Shown here piece by piece: positions 1-11,142 of a stretch of DNA of 64,000 bases. The stretch lies in the NCBI GenBank assembly GCA_910589415.1, contig OU342639.1, forward strand, positions 28,776,268-28,840,267, given 5' to 3'. This DNA comes from Malachius bipustulatus. Its lineage: Eukaryota; Arthropoda; Insecta; Coleoptera; Melyridae. Made by a program: the position numbers and the translations under genes. The notes below the pieces were generated by a model. It was not told the origin of the DNA and made no database searches. It saw only the letters and a program-made list of their open reading frames with translations. Position 1 is the stretch's first letter. Every line of letters starts with the position of its first letter.

Positions 1-65
1 TTCAAAGTTTCAGGCATCATTGAGGACACTGCTCTGTCTGTCGATGAAAAAAAAAATTAAGTCCC

Positions 66-1038
66 TAAAGGTGCCCACAGACTAGCACACAAGTGCGTCA
101 TACATGTTTGCCATACATGTGCATCGTCCATGTACGATGAGCGTTTCTCAGCCACAGATCTACACACTAGCTTGTCACGCAAGCAGTATCGAAGTACGCG
201 ATGAACAGTGAGGACGAATATATTTTACTGGCAGCGGCGTACGCTGTTCTAGTTAAAAAGAAAAGAAATAAATTAATTCAAAAGCCGAAAATTCGAATAA
301 AATGGGTCAAAGATTGGCTTTTAAAACGCTCACAATATACGCATATAAATCTTCTAGAAGAACTACGATTGGAACCAGACGATTGGGGAAATTACCTGAG
401 GATGGATGAAGATAAATACGTAACGCTATTAACGTTAGTGTCTCCAGTAATAGAAAAACAGAACACAATTTTGTATCTTGTATCGATTTTTGTAATCACT
501 AATTTTTGTTTTCCATAGACAAGGATAACTTTTGTAAATCTCAATAAACTCTGTCAAAAAGGTTTTCGACATGTTTCTTATAAAAGCAGACATTGTCCGG
601 CAGGCGAAAACAAACTAAATAGTAATAATGTTATGAATTTAATAACAGTTATCTAAAAATATTAAATTAATTTATCTAAATTTATTTTTTGGCAATCAAT
701 AACTTAACAATTAATTCGTTTCTATGTACAATAAAATTTGTTCTGCCTACTAAATTTTGTTTCTAAAACATTAATAATAGCTCTAACAAATAATAATTCC
801 AAAAAATTACGAGACACTGATACTAAAAATGTGTGCAAATGAAGAGTGAACACGGCCACACACCATCAATCTGTATGCATCATTCATGCTTGCACGTGCA
901 TGAATTCCGGTCAAACCAGAAAACTTGTATGACATACATGTTTGAGGGTTTTTGCCCACACACTGGCAAACATGAATGCGCAAACGTTTACGACAAACAT
1001 GTAGGACACACATGTATGCTAGTCTGTGGGCACCTTTA
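66..1038. mobile_element. PIF/Harbinger-like DNA transposon relic
   Basis: The two ends carry a perfect 21-bp terminal inverted repeat. It starts AAAGGTGCCCACAGACTAGC at 67 and is mirrored at 1017-1037. The trinucleotides just outside are TAA on the left and TTA on the right, close to the 3-bp TWA target duplication of PIF/Harbinger elements. Both subterminal regions are rich in ACATGT/CATACATG words, possible transposase-binding repeats. The interior is under 1 kb and holds only the start of a transposase, so this is an internally deleted copy. Superfamily assignment rests on the protein fragment plus the ends. Confidence 0.75.
201..518 (+). pseudogene. Harbinger-type transposase, N-terminal fragment
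   Basis: The frame opens at an ATG with an acidic start (MNSEDEYILLAAA), a basic stretch (KKKRNK), then RIKWVKDWLLKRSQYTHINL and NYLRMDEDKYVTLLTLVSPV. This layout is typical of the N-terminus of insect Harbinger (HARBI1-like) nucleases, which precedes the DDE domain. Family-like sequence stops near residue 88 (position about 465). The last residues before the stop look non-coding and could be read-through into an intron or a deletion. None of the catalytic DDE core is present within the element's inverted repeats, so the copy cannot be autonomous. The companion Myb-like Harbinger protein is also absent. Confidence 0.7.
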
Positions 1039-2912
1039 GTCGATTTTTTCCATGAAAAACACGCGAACACGGACGGCGGTGTATTCGCACCGCGGCGGAA
1101 CCCTGAAGAAAGGGCCTTAAAATTGAAAATGCGATATCTCGAGAACCGTTTCACCGATTTGGACCAGTCAAAGTTCAAATTACGCGTCTTCGAGAGCTCT
1201 TCATTTTTCGACGGATATTTACTATGTTCAGAGTTGAATTAAGCGAGTTATGTGCAAAAAAACCATTGCCGATGTCTTTCGCATGCATATTTCTCCGCCA
1301 AGGCGTCGATTAAATTTTTGAAAATGCCACCAAAATAAAGAGGGGGTCCAACTTTATGAAAAAAAATAAAAAAAAATTCTGGAGTCCAAGGCGGATGGAG
1401 CCTTTTTTTTTGACAGACCCTCTCCACTATAAAGACGAATATGAGGATCATTATCAACAGGCATGTTTATAACCCGATTTTTCAAAAAAGTAAATAAAAC
1501 AGCAATTTTTATAAAAAAAAGCCGCTTACAAAAACGCCTGATTATAGTGCACCAGTCTAATAAAGCGATCTGTTCTTGTATTTCCCATCATCTATCCTTT
1601 AAAAAAAAAACGCTTGTGTCATTCAATTTATTGCAAAATAAAAGCAGCCGATAATTTAATGACCAAAGAAAACAAAAAATACGAAAATACGAAATACAAG
1701 TCACGTGATGTTCTAATAAGCCGGTTAAATGGGCAGAATATGCCCATTTATTAAATTAATTAAATAATTAATTATTTATCTTAAAGGCTAATCCCAATAA
1801 TTAAAGGCTAATCCAAATCTGAAAACCGTTCGTCGATGGAGGGGGGGTTCGGAAGTTGAGTGAAAATTTGACTATTTCTTGATTTTTACCTATGTTTTAG
1901 ACGCTATACTGGAAATATTTTAAGCTTTTGGTTACAGAGGTAGGTTGATAACATAGCCAGGTTTACGCATAAAACGCGAAAATCTTAAATATATTGATTG
2001 TCATTAGATAAAAGAAGACATAAAATAGAAAATGTAAAGTGACAACGAATGATGATAAAAAAACCTTATCTGTGTTGTTGAGCTCAAGATATTTCGTTTT
2101 TTTTTTGTTCATAGTTCGAACCTTTTTACAGATAGCAGCACATTTGTTGATATTTTATTAAATTTTGAAAATTTTACAGACATCTTAATTTTCCACTTCG
2201 TATTGACCAGTTCGCATAGAATAGTGCAGTTTTTCTCGTTCTCCAGTATTCAACCATTTCGTTTCTTTGAGTGTGATAGTTTAGAAAATTAATGTATAGT
2301 TTTATTACAGCTGTATATTATGGACAAGGAATTAAGGTACAATATGGACATTTGAATTTAATTATTTTCAATTGCAGAACGTGAAAGGCTGATTGAAATG
2401 TGATTAGTTTTTGGTACAAAATACTCAATCTGTAATTTAGCAATGCTTCATTGTCAAATACCTTCACAATCAGAGTTGCGCTTTGAATAGAAAGCTATCA
2501 GGTAAATAAAATGAATCAAATTATCCGCGATTGGTTGATATTTAAGCGCTCCATTGAAAATGTATATAGGCACCCTAGATATATTTAATTATTATTTGAA
2601 TAATATCATCTAAATAATTGACTGCCTAGAAAAAAAATTACATACCTATACCTATAATACCGATAAAACTTTATTTATTTGAGAAATTACACTTTTTCTG
2701 ACTGGCAACTTATACATTGCGATTGAGGATATTTAAAAACGAAATAAAAAGGTCAAAAAACATAGTTACATGTAAAAAAATTAATAATCTTTTAAAGTAG
2801 ACATAAATTCAATTATTTTATCAAATATCCCCTCATTTTCGAACTTTCGATGCATTTTCAAAGATTTGAGTAGGTTGAAGTGCCCTAAAAAATGTAGTAG
2901 TTCTATAATTTC
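1039..2912. other. AT-rich intergenic DNA, no gene recognised
   Basis: No coding region could be supported. The part up to about 1450 has higher GC and phrases such as GCGATATCTCGAGAACCG, resembling unclassified insect repeats. A short direct duplication (TTAAAGGCTAATCC) occurs at about 1781 and 1801. The rest is AT-rich with scattered A and T runs. Confidence 0.5.
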
Positions 2913-3454
2913 TACAGGGTGATTCAGTCATGATGGATCAAAAGAAGCAGGGTGCTAGAGGACCTAAATACGCATCGATCTAACCCCTATATGTGTGATC
3001 AGAAAATTGATGGTTTGGGAGCTATCATCATTTAAGTCCATTTCCTGAAGAACCTGATTTTCCAAAGACAGTGTGTCATGCTGGCTTAACAGCTCGGTTT
3101 AGCTTGATGAAATTTTCCAAAAATGTAGTCAAATAATGATGAGACTATCACATCGTGTGTAAGCTTCCCCAATGCAAGGGACACAATGAGAAAAAAAATG
3201 CATAAACAAATTATTGAAGCAGAAAAAATTTCTTTTACTTAACAGCGCTCCTGTTAAAAAGTTTTGGGGGTAATTTATTTTTGGCACATGTTTCAAAAAC
3301 TTCCCTGTTCAATTGGCAATCTACCCTATAATCATTCAGCTAGTCTTATAATAGATTTCCGTAATATTAATGGGCAAAAGGAAAGAGGCGATATTTAATG
3401 TTCAGATGCAATAATTACATGTTGCAGCATTGTAAACAGTTTTTAAATGTAAAA

Positions 3455-4143
3455 TATTGATACAACAAAAGACAAAATGGACATCAACATTCAAGTTCGG
3501 GGACCTATGAGGCCATGCTATCGGTCTTTCACGCCCAATCCACTTGCCAGGAAAGCTTCGGTTAAGGTGATTTCTTACATTCTTGACGCATAAATGGTAT
3601 GGGGCTCCATCTTTCTGGAGAAACATCCGCTGTCTTGTTTGTAAATTTATATTTTCTAGAAGAATTGAGAAGAATCCACCACTCAACCGCGCAGGTAACT
3701 CAAATGGTCCAATCACTTGTCTGCCCAAAATTCCGGCCCATAAATTAACACTAAATTTGTGCTAAAAGTTGTGACGGCGGATCTAATGCGGGTTTTCTAT
3801 GGACCAACAATGATTGCTATGCACATTGAAGACGCCATTCCGACTGAAGTTGGACTCGTCCGTCCAAATAATATGATCAAAAAAGTCATCCCTCCTTAGC
3901 ACTTCTTCACAGAAATCGACTTTTTTTCTATGGTCCATGAGCAAATCCTGTACCTTCCTAATATGGTATGGGTAGTAATTTTCTTGTCGTAGAATGCGTT
4001 GTACGGTTGGCTGCGCGATTCTCGTTTGACGACTAATTGTTCTGGTACTTGTGGAAGGATCCCCTACGACTTCTTGTAATGATTTAAATTTTCTGTCGTG
4101 TGCTGTATTATGTTACTGACGTCTTGAATATTCGGCGTTAATC
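3455..4143 (-). pseudogene. Tc1/mariner-type transposase, HTH and DDE part, broken
   Basis: Read on the minus strand from about 4143, the translation shows a helix-turn-helix segment (DPSTSTRTISRQTRIAQPTV), then QRILRQENYYPYHIRKVQDL, the first catalytic block (HIIWTDESNF), later LWAGILGRQVIGPF, the second block (FLQKDGAPYH), and RNHLNRSFPGKWIGRERP leading to the third block. The third block reads HRSPNLN where active relatives have SPD, so the third catalytic aspartate appears replaced by Asn. Several frameshifts and stops occur around 3730-3800. The family is the DDE_3/IS630-Tc1-mariner type that excises and inserts at TA. This copy is inactive. Confidence 0.75.
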
Positions 4144-5129
4144 TTGTTACTCATCCCGCTAGATACTGTGACTGTCTCCTTCTGGTCCTGTGACTGTACT
4201 GTACTGTGGTGCTGTGGCTGAAGAGTTTAAATTTACACGTTGGGCGCCAATCTTGTAACGGGATTTTCTGTTAGGTAGAGGTGATTTCCCAGGGATGGAT
4301 GTCTGCCTCTTTGTACCCGCTACAAGTCAATCAAAAATTGCAAATCTTTATTTACAAGTATTCTATTTACACATATCTATATTTGTCTTGCTAATACTGG
4401 TAACCACTGTATCCTATGGGCCGGCTCTCGTCCTCCACAATCGATCCGATTGGCCGTAGATAGCCTCGTCGAGGCGTGTGCTAAGCCTATTGGTTGTGAT
4501 GCGCCGCCGCCGTCAATCAATTCACGGCCGACTTTACACCAGTGATCTGCTCGCCGTCGCACCGTTCGTGTCGATCATCGCAGTCTCCGGAATACGGGCC
4601 GGGAAGATATCCGGGAGGGTATTCTCCGACGGCGGGGCTACCTGAAACAAAGTCCGTTCCCGATGCCTCAATATGACCTCAGGACGGCTGTTACTGAATC
4701 CGGCCCTCAATACAGGCCGGGTAGGGACTGAAGGGATCAGCCGGTACTTCAGTGCAGCGCCGACTGATTCCCTATACTGAATCGGTTGCCGTCCAGAGCT
4801 CACTCCACTCTGGTCGGTCTGCCGATGCCCGGTTACAGCTAAGTTCGACTCATTTCATCCACCTACTGTAGCCGGCTATGTAAATGGGACAGGGTGCACT
4901 CAATACATGCCCCCGGTGATTTCCGAGCTCAATTCACAGGGAGAGAGAGTTGTTCTCGAGTCAGTACCTCGGATCCTCTGGTTGGCTTCTTAGTTGGCTC
5001 TGTTTATATAGCCGGTGCTGGTGGAGATAACCTGCTAATCACTGTCGCAAAAACTGTATCACTCCTGATAAACCCCTCTAATAATTAAATAAATAATAAT
5101 TACCAACGAAAGCCTTGGATTTCGTTACA
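4113..5129 (-). mobile_element. LTR retrotransposon fragment: one LTR, primer-binding site and short leader
   Basis: On the minus strand an LTR-like unit of about 876 bp runs from 5129 to 4254, starting TGTAACG and ending CGTTACA, a perfect 7-bp terminal inverted repeat. Four bases inside its end lies TGGCGCCCAACGTG (4249-4236), a typical retroelement tRNA primer-binding site. The LTR has a TATA box (TATATAAA, about 5009-5002) and an AATAAA signal (4352-4347). The GC content is clearly higher than the surroundings. About 120 bp of leader follows before mariner transposase sequence resumes near 4143-4113. The rest of the retroelement is deleted. Gypsy-type is likely from the primer site, but no pol is present to prove it. 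Confidence 0.7.
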
Positions 5130-5303
5130 CATTACACTTTCAACGTGCTCAGGATTTCGTCTAATTGTTCCTTCTCGATTACTTGCTCCAGGTAAACGGC
5201 CCTCCATGTATGCCTTATGTACGCGTAAAAATACCCGGTAATCCGGGTAAATTTCAGGCTGTATTTCCTCTTGCATATCCATAGAAGTAATGCATTTCGG
5301 CAT
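5130..5303 (-). pseudogene. N-terminal fragment of the interrupted mariner-type transposase
   Basis: The minus-strand frame starts MPKCITSMDMQEEIQPEIYP and continues DYRVFLRVHKAYMEGR to TIRRNPEHVESV, where the LTR begins. Its position upstream of the LTR, in the same orientation as the helix-turn-helix part at 4143, and its location between the element's arms suggest the first DNA-binding region of the same transposase. Similarity of this short piece alone is weak, so the assignment is mainly positional. Confidence 0.45.
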
Positions 5304-5865
5304 ATTTAGATTGCAAGTAGGACATGACGACCAAAATGAAGCAAAATAGGTCCGAAATCTGATGACCGAGCCAGAACTAAGCCCACATTTACTTCAAATC
5401 GTACTTTGAAGATATTATTTAAAAGTCCGATTGATTGAACACTAGATTATAACACGAAAACTGAAGAACAAAACTACTGAATAAAAAAAAAAGTATTTGT
5501 CAGTATTATTTATAATCTGTAACTATGACAACTGTTAACATTTATCCAATGTATTGCGATACAAAAATACATACATAGAATAGGAATTTCCGCCTTTTTC
5601 ATTTTGCTTTTTTTACGAGAAGCTATGGGACTATAATAGCCGAATGAAATTTGTAGGGTAGATGGCCAATTGAACAGAGAAGTTTTTGAAACATATGCCA
5701 AAAATAAATTACCCCCAAAAATTTTTAGCAGGAGCGTTCTTAAGTGAAAGAAAATTTTTTCTGCTTCAATAATTTTTTTATGATTTTTTTTCCAATTGTG
5801 CCCCTTGCATTGGGGAAGCTTACACACGATGGTCTTTGGAAAATCACATTCTTCAGGAAATAAAT

Positions 5866-6519
5866 TTTTGTACTACCGATTTTATCCCCATTACGATAAT
5901 ACGTCAGTTAATAAGCGAAATAATTTTTCGTCTAATTATTATAATACATTTTCACATCGTTGGCATTGTTTCAAAGCAAAAGATTTCTTCATGTGCAGAT
6001 TTTTCATTGTATTTTTGGGTGTATAAGTGAAAATTAATGGTTAAAAGAATGTGCAGAAATGCAGCAACAGCATAGAACCGTATTCCATAAGCTTGCATGA
6101 AAGAAACCTGCAAAGTTATATCATTTTCTGATAGCTTCTAATGAAAAAAAGGAATAACTACCCGATCGGCGTCATTCCTTCGTAGAAGTCGCTGAGGGTC
6201 CCTATTCATTAAAAAAAGTTTAGCGATAAATGCCAGTGGTGACTGGTGAGCAAGAAGCTCATTACGCAATTTTCCGAAGCGGATAAGTGGAATGAATGTG
6301 AGTGTGTAATTAAGGAAATCTGTATAAGAAACGAACGAAGATGTAACTAGAATGGGACAAGAAAATAAAAGAAATCTCTTCAATTATTTTAAAGAGGGAA
6401 TTAAATTAAAGTATGTATTAGAAAAAGGGACAAGAAATTAAAAGGAAACTCGTCAACAAAGTAAATGGTTTTTCCGCATAATATTCATAACTTTGTTATT
6501 TACCTTTTTTTTTTAAATC
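5866..6519. other. Intergenic DNA, nothing recognised
   Basis: No protein family or RNA was recognised. The segment lies between the damaged right arm of the preceding element and the first inverted arm of the next. Confidence 0.5.
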
Positions 6520-6724
6520 CCGAAACAGGTCGATTTATCAACATGAAAATTATTTTTTAATCAAATCACATTTTTGAACTGTGACGTCATCATATTTTTT
6601 TTAAATAGCAACCCCAATTTTTTTTTGTCAAGGATGGATTCTCTTCTTCTTTCGTGAATACAACGATACCACATACTAGGCGTTTATTACTATTCACTGA
6701 CAAGATACAGGGTGTTTTGTTTTG

Positions 6725-7015
6725 TTAGAAAAACAAGTTTAATAAGAATAATAAATTTAATGAGAAAAATAAGTTTAGAAACGAATAAAATGACGGTTTT
6801 TTGAAAACTGAATATTGAAAAAATAGGTTTAAATTGTTGCGCCTATTGATGTAAACTGTTGATTTTAAATACCCCCATAGAAAAAATCTAAAGGTGTCAA
6901 GTCGGATCCACATACCAGTAAAAACGTTTTTGAGAAATAGTCTAACATTAACACCAAAATGAGGAGGATCTCCATCCCTTTGAAACCAGATTCTTTCGTG
7001 GGGCATATTGTTATT
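6725..7015 (-). pseudogene. Mariner-type transposase, C-terminal DDE fragment
   Basis: Minus-strand translation gives IWFQRDGDPPHFGVNVRLFL, then KNVFTGMWIR joined directly to LDTFRFFLWGYLKSTVYI. The block QRDGDPPHF is the second catalytic Asp motif of Tc1/mariner transposases and FFLWGYLKSTVY is their standard C-terminal signature. The segment that should lie between (the GRRG...W-P-RSPD stretch with the third Asp) is deleted. The frame runs from LINE sequence into this fragment without a stop, which creates a chimeric open frame of about 120 codons. That is probably fortuitous. Confidence 0.7.
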
Positions 7016-9200
7016 TTGTCTGGGAGATGACTTTATTTCTCTAAGCTTAGAGGTACTACTCTGCCACTCACTTTCCCAATGGTACATAATTCTCCGTTTG
7101 AAATAGTTTCGAAGATCCCTTGTAGTTATTTCTGTTATGACCTGGGAGTCTTGGTGTTCGTTTGCCTCGTATGCTGCTCTGTCAGCCGATTCGTTGCCTG
7201 TAATTCCTATATGGGAGGGTATCCATGTGATGTTTATGGATATGTTGCGTCTTGATAATTGATAAAGAGTATCTTTGATGTGGGAGTTTAATGCGTCTTC
7301 TGGGTAAAGTTGTTTCTGTGTATCTTGTTTATATATGACCGCTCATCCAGCGTCTTCGTTTCTTTTGGATGCATCTGTGTATATGTGATCGCAGTCGTTT
7401 AGTTTGGCTTTCATTTCAGCGAAGGCAGAGAAAATAATCTCGATGGGTGTCTCGGCTTTAGGGTATGCTGTTAGCGCTGTGTTGAACTGTGGGAATGGCG
7501 TGGTCCAGGGAGGAAAAGTTGGAGGCTTGTAATTAAATAAGGATGGTATAGTTAGGTTGTACGTTGACAGGATCGATCGAATTCTTTCGAAAAAGGGGGG
7601 ACTAGAGCTGCTGTTAGTGGTGTCGTGAGTCTATCTTGGATTGTCGAGGTAGTTTTCCTTGGTTGTAGATTTGTTACAGAAGTAATACTGGAGAGTTCTC
7701 TTCGGAGATGCAGTGAGGGTTCTCCAGCTTCGACTTGCAAGCTTTGGATCGGGCTTGATTTGAACGCGCCTAGGATATTCTTATTAGACATGTGTTATGG
7801 AGTGAATCGAGTTTTTAGTTTATTGCTTATTATCATACCTAGGAATTTAAGTTCTGTTACGAAGCTAATGGGCCTCCCTCCGAAGGTGATGACAGAAAGG
7901 AGGTCGGCAGCTATGTTGGTCTTAGAGAATATGGCCACCACCTTTCAATATTCGCTATGGTTTCTTGGAATATTTCGCCCAGGGTGTCGATGTTTTTGCC
8001 TCTTGCGAAAATGACGAGGTCGTCGGCATACATTCTTGTTTTGATTGGCTTTTCGATGTTGCAGATGATATCGTTAATGGCCGCAAGAATAGGTTGATGC
8101 TTAGTATCGACCCCTGGGGCAGCCCGTTTTCGAATTTGTGTATGTCTGACAGGGTGCCGTTGCATCGCATCTGTTTGCTAAGAAGTTTTGGATAAAGTAA
8201 ATGAAGTTGCCATTAAGGTCGCACGATAGAAGTTTGCGGATAACCTTGTGTTTCCAGACAGTATCTAGACAGCCTTGGTTATGTCTAGTGAGATGGCCCA
8301 GCATTTTTGTTTCAGGGACGTCGGTTTCTAGGTCGATGATATTGTTAATGAAGCTTCTGTGTTTTCTGAAACCGTTTTGTTTCTCCGCCAGTAAACGTCT
8401 GGATTCCAGGTACCATGAGAATCGACTATTTATTATTTTCTCTAGTATTTTGCACATAGTGCAGGTGAGAGAGATTGGACGAGATGACTCTGGGTAATAT
8501 CTTGATTTAGATTGTTTCCTGATTGGTATCGTGATCGCTTTTGACCATTTTGCTGCGAAGTGGTGTCTGGTCCAGATGCTGTTGTATATTTTCAACAGGT
8601 GTTGTTTTCCACTCCTAGGCAGGTTTTGTAGGAAAACGTAAGGTATGTCGTCAGGACCTGTACATTAGTGCGTATTCGAGTTCTGACATGGTTACTGGGA
8701 GGTTTATCGGGTTATCATTGTCGTCAGTAAACTTAAGGTCATGCAGTTCTTCTTGAGTTTCAATGTCGAGGAATGTAGCGTTATACTAGCTTGTGCTTGA
8801 GGTTTTTTGGTAAGTGGCGGCTAATGTATTTGCGACGTCTTTTGGTATCCTTATTGTGTCGTCAGCGACTTGCAGGGAAGTAATTCTGGTGTAGGTTGTC
8901 TGACCTTGTATTTTTCTTATTTTGTTCCAGGCAATTGAGTGCTCTGAGTGCCTTGAAGTGGAGTAAATTATCTTGGCTCATTTGTTTTTTTATATTTGTT
9001 GAAGGCTTTTTTATAAGCTTGGATTGCATGTTCGCATTGGCTGTTCCACCATGGCACCGGTTTGTGTTCTTTGATGATTTTGGTTTTCCCTATTGTATTG
9101 TCTGCTGCGCTAATTGTTAGGTTTTCGAACTCTTGAACACAGTTTTAGTTTAATTTGAATCAATCGCCTTGATTATGTTTTCAACTTGAAGTCATTTCAA
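7016..9200 (-). pseudogene. LINE ORF2 fragment: reverse transcriptase and RNase H (I/Jockey-like)
   Basis: Minus-strand reading gives, in order, a pre-RT linker (VPWWNSQCEHAIQAYKKAF, about 9050), an RT start (SSRPISLTCTMCKILEKII and EKQNGFRKHRSFINNIIDLE, about 8500-8350), LPQGS, the catalytic YADD box (8030-8019), a post-RT region (LGAFKSSPIQSLQVEAGEPS, about 7750), then an RNase H-like domain (IYTDASKR, about 7370; ITWIPSHIGITGNESADRA, about 7200). It ends near WQSSTSKLREIK at about 7030. Several frameshifts and stops break it. The endonuclease, ORF1, 3' tail and poly(A) are missing, so this is not a normal 5'-truncated insertion. The RNase H domain points to the I/R1 side of LINE diversity. 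The exact clade is uncertain. Confidence 0.8.
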
Positions 9201-9601
9201 TTGATAAGAATTCTGCTTGCTTACATTTCCACTTATTTGTTTTTCTAATGGAACACCCTGCATCTTGTCAGCGAATAGTAATAAACCCCTGGTATATGGT
9301 ACCTATCTTATATTCACGAAGAATTTTTTGTGTATTCTTGACTCAAAAATGAGAGTTGCTATTTAAAAAAAAATATGATGACGTCATATTACCTATATTT
9401 ATGAACATATAAGGAACAACTGAAATTTATAACTGTAAAAAATATACCCAGTAGAATTAAAATTTCAATTAAATGAGAAAAACTTGATAAAAGTTGAAGA
9501 AAATTGAAACAAAAGTCAAAAAAGGAATGTAAATCGGCAAAATTCACATGCAAAAGCAAGTAGGAATTTTATATAGTAAATAATATTGTAACATATACTT
9601 A

Positions 9602-10804
9602 TACACCGTGTTTTATATTAAGTCGCCACTATTGCTAACTTCGTTATTATTTAACCTAGAAAGTCGGTTAAATTAGCAAACTAGTAGTATTTTTCCCCTG
9701 AATAAAATGGCGAAAGCAGGAAAACAATTGAACATCGCGTTTTCGAGATATTTTAAAAAAATGTAATTTTTTTAATGGAACACCCTGTATATTTTTAGAT
9801 GGATCGGTTGCAATTTTTTTTTAAGGGAAAAGTCTTTATACACTATGATCCTAAAATAATAAATTCATTAATTATTCATTATTTTATTACTCCCAAAGTA
9901 GGCTGCTGCGACAATTATTGTAATTGAGTGTACCTACGTAATGTAAGGTAAAAAAATTATGTCGTCCTCAATAGTGTATTTTTCAATAAAAAAAAAAATA
10001 CACTAAAAATAAGAGTTGTTACCTTGAAAAGGATTTAATTTTACATAAACAAATAACAGAACTTGTTTGTGTTGTAAAATTTTATTATTTTAGGATCATA
10101 GTGCATAGAGACTTTTTTCTTAAAAAAAAAAAATTGCAACCGATCCATCTAAAAATATACAGGGTGTTCCATTAAAACATATTCATTTTTTAAATATCTC
10201 AAAAACGCGATGTTCAATTGTTTTCCTGTTTTCATCGTTTTATTCAGGAGAAAAAATACTACTAGTTTGCTAATTTAACCGACTTTCTAGGTTAAATAAT
10301 AACGAAGTTAGCAATAGTGCCGACTTAATATAAAACACAGACAAGTTCTGTTATTTGTTTATTTAAAATTAAATCCTTTTCAATATAACAACTCCTTTTT
10401 TTGTGTATTTTTTTATTGAAAAATGCATTATTGAGTACGACATATTTTTTTTACCTTACATTACGTAGGTAGGTACACTAAATTACATTAATTGTCGCAG
10501 CCTACTTTGGGAGTAATAAAATAATGAATAATTAATGAATTTATTATTTTATGATCAAAGTGCATGAAGACTTTTTCCTTTAAAAAAAAATTTGCAACCG
10601 ATCCATCCAAAAATATATAGGGTGTTCCATTAAAAAAATTACATTTTTTTTAAATATCTCAAAAACGCGAAGTTCAATTGTTTTTCTGTTTTCGCCATTT
10701 TATTCAGGAGAAAAAATACTACTAGTTTGCTAATTTAACCGACTTTCTAGGTTAAATAATAACGAAGTTAGCAATAGTGCCGACTTAATATAAAACACGG
10801 TGTA
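9602..10804. mobile_element. Three-armed foldback element with TACACCGTGT ends
   Basis: The left end TACACCGTGTTTTATATTAA at 9602 is mirrored by the right end at 10804. The left arm (GCTAACTTCGTTATTATTTA, then AAAGTCGGTTAAATTAGCAA) occurs once forward, at about 9630-9690, and twice inverted, at about 10260-10330 and 10725-10800. Between the arms the block with GCAACCGATCCATC is also present three times. ACAGGGTGTTCCATTAAA motifs sit inside each arm (about 9776, 10157 and 10618). No coding sequence was recognised. Flanking TA on the left fits a Tc1/mariner-type MITE. Confidence 0.7.
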
Positions 10805-11142
10805 TTGACGGTTTTGAAGTTTTGAATTTTTTAAAGCAGGTTTTACATAAAATTATTAACTTTTCTTTTAAAGAATCACGAACTCTAGTATAATTTACAG
10901 GAACTTCTTAATAACCTGTAATAACAATATAAACTGTATTTTAATTATAAAAGATAATAAATTGATTACCTGACTTTGATTGATATTTGTTTCCTTCTTT
11001 GATGTGGAAGATTCCGATGTCATACCACAGATGGCTTTCAAGGGTTCCATTCTGAAAATTGAATAATTTTTTAAAGAAAACGACGTCCTAAAGGATATAA
11101 AATGCATTTATTTTAATTTATATTGAGTTTATTATCATGAAC
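10805..11142. other. Intergenic DNA, nothing recognised
   Basis: Short AT-rich stretch with no coding or RNA signal. It ends with the first copy of the SINE target duplication (11131-11142). Confidence 0.4.

Larger units (their letters stand above)
2913..5865 (-). mobile_element. Tc1/mariner-like element with long inverted arms, interrupted by an LTR
   Basis: The left end begins TACAGGGTGATTCAGTC at 2913. The left arm (about 3030-3400) is mirrored at about 5575-5865: the segment around GTGTGTAAGCTTCCCCAATG at 3160-3180 reappears inverted at 5810-5830. The left arm carries roughly 95 extra bases (about 3070-3150) absent from the right arm. The right arm stops short of a matching ACAGGGTG end, so that terminus is lost. 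A decayed transposase lies between the arms on the minus strand and is split by an LTR retrotransposon fragment at 4113-5129. Confidence 0.7.
6709..9263 (-). mobile_element. Mariner-like element with ACAGGGTGTT ends carrying a captured LINE segment
   Basis: The left end reads TACAGGGTGTTTTGTTTTG and then TTAGAAAAACAAG. The right end, read inward, is TGCAGGGTGTTCCATTAG and then AAAAACAAA. These form imperfect terminal inverted repeats. The minus-strand interior starts with non-coding sequence, runs through more than 2 kb of LINE ORF2 and ends in a mariner-type transposase fragment. The transposase N-terminal half is absent, so the LINE replaced it or is accompanied by a deletion. Confidence 0.6.
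6520..9390. mobile_element. Inverted-repeat (foldback) element enclosing a mariner-like element
   Basis: The arms at about 6580-6708 and 9264-9390 are mirror images. TGACGTCATCATATTTT (6592 on) followed by TTAAATAGCAACCC matches the inverted sequence ending at 9386, and the segment around TTTATTACTATTCACTGACA (about 6681-6700) matches the inverse at about 9268-9290. The left side shares ACAGGTCGATTT and the TGACGTCA-TTTAAAT-GCAACCC block with the compact foldback element at 60107-60835, so both belong to one family. Here the two arms are separated by a 2.5-kb insertion whose own ends carry ACAGGGTG. Confidence 0.6.

Noticed and set aside
807..1242. Overlapping open frames on both strands (about 68-123 codons)
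   Set aside because: They are made of ACATGT-rich subterminal repeats and flanking DNA, with Cys/His-rich but non-homologous translations.
7625..8497. Plus-strand frames of 76-129 codons
   Set aside because: They are antisense to the minus-strand RT with YADD and other RT blocks.
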